From NCBI RefSeq assembly GCF_003122205.1, contig NZ_QEYE01000006.1:1-64000 (forward strand): a DNA stretch of 64,000 nt, in the 5' to 3' direction. This stretch comes from Maritimibacter sp. 55A14. GTDB taxonomy: Bacteria; Pseudomonadota; Alphaproteobacteria; Rhodobacterales; Rhodobacteraceae. The position numbers and the translations under genes were made by a program. The notes beneath the pieces were generated by a model. The model was not told the DNA's origin, searched no databases, and saw only the letters and a list, made by a program, of their open reading frames with translations. This document shows, piece by piece, positions 62,816 to 64,000 of this stretch (its first letter is position 1; each line of letters begins with the position of its first letter).

Positions 62816-62834
62816 ATGTGAATGTTAATCACAT
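62816..62834. promoter_or_regulatory. Palindromic operator ATGTGA-N7-TCACAT before the DUF2852 gene
   Basis: The perfect dyad ATGTGAATGTTAATCACAT has a second, nested dyad AATGT-N5-ACATT on the minus strand. It starts 25 bp before the DUF2852 start. Overlapping dyads of about 15-19 bp are typical of TetR operators; the neighbouring regulator is a candidate. Confidence 0.55.
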
Positions 62835-62895
62835 TTACATAACTGGTGGAGCGGCATTCGTTTTGCAATAGGGGGATGCGGATTTTTTCGCAGGC

Positions 62896-63513
62896 TCAGG
62901 CGTCGGGGGACAGAAGCCCGAGACCGCGCAGATATATCCCGATGCCGCTCTCCAGCAGTTCCTCTGGCGTGAAAGGACCCTTGGCGCCCGGCGCGCCGCG
63001 GGCGAAAAGCTCGACCACGCCGTGGCTCATCGCCCATATATGGGCGCTGAACATCGCCGCGGGCGGGCGCCGGTCGGGCGGCAGATGCTCGGAAAGCGCC
63101 TGTGCGGCGCGGTTGAGCGTCTCGCGTGCCCGTGATGCCGCGAGCGCCAGTTCCGGATTGGCGTTGATCGACAGCCCGCTCTCGAACATCGCGATGTAAT
63201 GGCCGGGATGTTTGCGCGCGAAGGCCAGGTAGGCCCGCCCTGTCGCCTCGAACGCGGCCAGGGCGGAAGGCCGGCCGTCGTCATAGGCCGCGTCCATCAC
63301 CTCGGCGAAAATCACGAAACCCTGCCGGGCGGCCTCGGCGATCAGATCCTCCCGGCCCTTGAAATGGCGATAGGGCGCGGCGGCGGAAACGCCGGCGCGC
63401 TTGGCGGCCTCGGCCATGGTGAAACCCTGCGGGCCGGTCTCCTCGATCAGCGCCAGGGTGGCATCGACCAGGGCCTGCCGCAGATTGCCGTGATGATAGC
63501 CGCGCTTAGACAT
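62896..63513 (-). CDS. TetR-family transcriptional regulator
   Basis: The 205-residue protein has the TetR helix-turn-helix near residues 14-58, with [24 protein letters not shown], and a ligand domain with the WHG-like pattern [16 protein letters not shown] near 165. I chose the ATG giving [15 protein letters not shown], the conserved start of this subgroup, which overlaps the end of the PPK2 gene by eight bases. It may control DUF2852 and its own operon. Ligand unknown. Confidence 0.9.
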   Translation of the reverse strand: MSKRGYHHGNLRQALVDATLALIEETGPQGFTMAEAAKRAGVSAAAPYRHFKGREDLIAEAARQGFVIFAEVMDAAYDDGRPSALAAFEATGRAYLAFARKHPGHYIAMFESGLSINANPELALAASRARETLNRAAQALSEHLPPDRRPPAAMFSAHIWAMSHGVVELFARGAPGAKGPFTPEELLESGIGIYLRGLGLLSPDA

Positions 63514-64000
63514 CCCAGATATCGGGCCCACCGCAGATCTTCGGATCCGGTGCGCGGGCGACCCCGGCATCCTTGCGGGCATAATCGAGCCGCGCCAGCA
63601 CGTGGCGCAGCGCGGCCAGGCGCGCGCGCTTCTTGCAGTCAGACCGGATCACCGTCCATGGCGCTTCCGGGGTGTGGGTGCGCGCGAAGGTCTCGGCGAT
63701 GGCGGCTGAATAGGCGTCCCAGCGCGCCAGCCCTTCGACGTCGATGCGCGAGACCTTCCATTGCTTGAGCGGGTCGCGCTCGCGCTTGAGGAAGCGGCGC
63801 AACTGCTCGGCCCGCCCGACATTGAGCCAGAGCTTGATCAGGGTGATCCCCTCATGCACCAGCATGTCCTCGAATTCCGGTACCTGATGGAAGAACTGCT
63901 CGCGTTCGGTCGGGGTGCAGAAGCCGAAGACATGCTCCACCACCGCGCGATTGTACCAGCTCCGGTCGAATAGCGTGATCTCGCCGGCCGCGGGCAGATG
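63506..64000 (-). CDS. Polyphosphate kinase 2 (PPK2), 3' part only
   Basis: The reading frame is open to the edge of the window; the last 164 residues are visible. It begins with [20 protein letters not shown], where FDRSWYNRA is the Walker B region of PPK2, and continues with [19 protein letters not shown], then [23 protein letters not shown]2 enzymes use polyphosphate to phosphorylate nucleoside mono- or diphosphates. The Walker A part lies outside. Its end overlaps the TetR gene by eight bases, so the two are co-transcribed. Confidence 0.93.
   Translation of the reverse strand, partial: HLPAAGEITLFDRSWYNRAVVEHVFGFCTPTEREQFFHQVPEFEDMLVHEGITLIKLWLNVGRAEQLRRFLKRERDPLKQWKVSRIDVEGLARWDAYSAAIAETFARTHTPEAPWTVIRSDCKKRARLAALRHVLARLDYARKDAGVARAPDPKICGGPDIWDV

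Overview
This window is chromosomal DNA from a GC-rich alphaproteobacterium, most likely a member of the Rhodobacterales (Roseobacter/Rhodobacter group). The reasons are the gene families and their order: ChpT, DUF3553, DUF2852 and YicC-Gmk genes, class II ribonucleotide reductase NrdJ, ornithine-lipid genes olsB-olsA, a tripartite tricarboxylate transporter (TTT) and a TRAP transporter, and argC-ccmE followed by a small lysis cassette and ccmF-ccmH. I see no insertion sequence, integrase, CRISPR array, plasmid or phage structural gene. Coding density is very high, with many ATGA or GTGA start/stop overlaps.

Layout. 0-8 kb: fhs (formate-tetrahydrofolate ligase), a universal stress protein, tctC-tctB-tctA and a large P-loop protein of unknown function. 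8-20 kb: a quinone oxidoreductase facing a LysR regulator, then a soluble NAD-dependent formate dehydrogenase made of a fused NuoE-NuoF-like diaphorase subunit and a molybdo/tungsto-pterin alpha subunit, coupled to an aspartate dehydrogenase; then a dimethylargininase-like enzyme, a PQQ-type sugar dehydrogenase, a GlxA-type regulator and class II DAHP synthase. 20-31 kb: PAS protein, yicC-gmk-gamma-carbonic anhydrase, chpT, olsBA, ThiE-like, TfoX-like, TrmJ-like, heme A synthase with an M32 carboxypeptidase, enoyl-CoA hydratase and a thioesterase. 31-43 kb: rplM-rpsI, an acyltransferase with murI, argC-ccmE, endolysin-holin, ccmF-ccmH, paaG-like, gpt, fabI, pdxH, a double cold-shock protein, DUF192 and tRNA-Pro(UGG). 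44-54 kb: nrdJ behind a long regulated leader, a Tat-exported unknown protein, a Rieske oxygenase, an ECF sigma factor facing an EF-hand protein, and ilvB-ilvN. 54-64 kb: a NarL-type two-component system facing a TakP-like TRAP transporter, then bpt, RDD, DUF2852, a TetR regulator and the end of a PPK2 gene.

How it works together. fhs and formate dehydrogenase put formate at the junction between assimilation into the folate pool and oxidation to CO2 with NADH yield. The two binding-protein transporters are high-affinity uptake systems for organic acids; in both, the binding-protein gene is separated from the permease genes by a 10-bp GC hairpin, which suggests differential expression within the operon.

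The best regulatory finds were read directly from DNA. One is a transcription attenuator in front of ilvBN, with a 14-residue leader peptide containing Ile-Leu-Val-Leu and a strong terminator. Another is a pair of NrdR-box-like sites exactly 31 bp apart over the nrdJ promoter, followed by a structured leader. A third is a CtrA-like site directly in front of the endolysin-holin pair embedded in the cytochrome c maturation genes. The most open biological questions are the P-loop protein attached to the TTT operon and the role of that lysis cassette.
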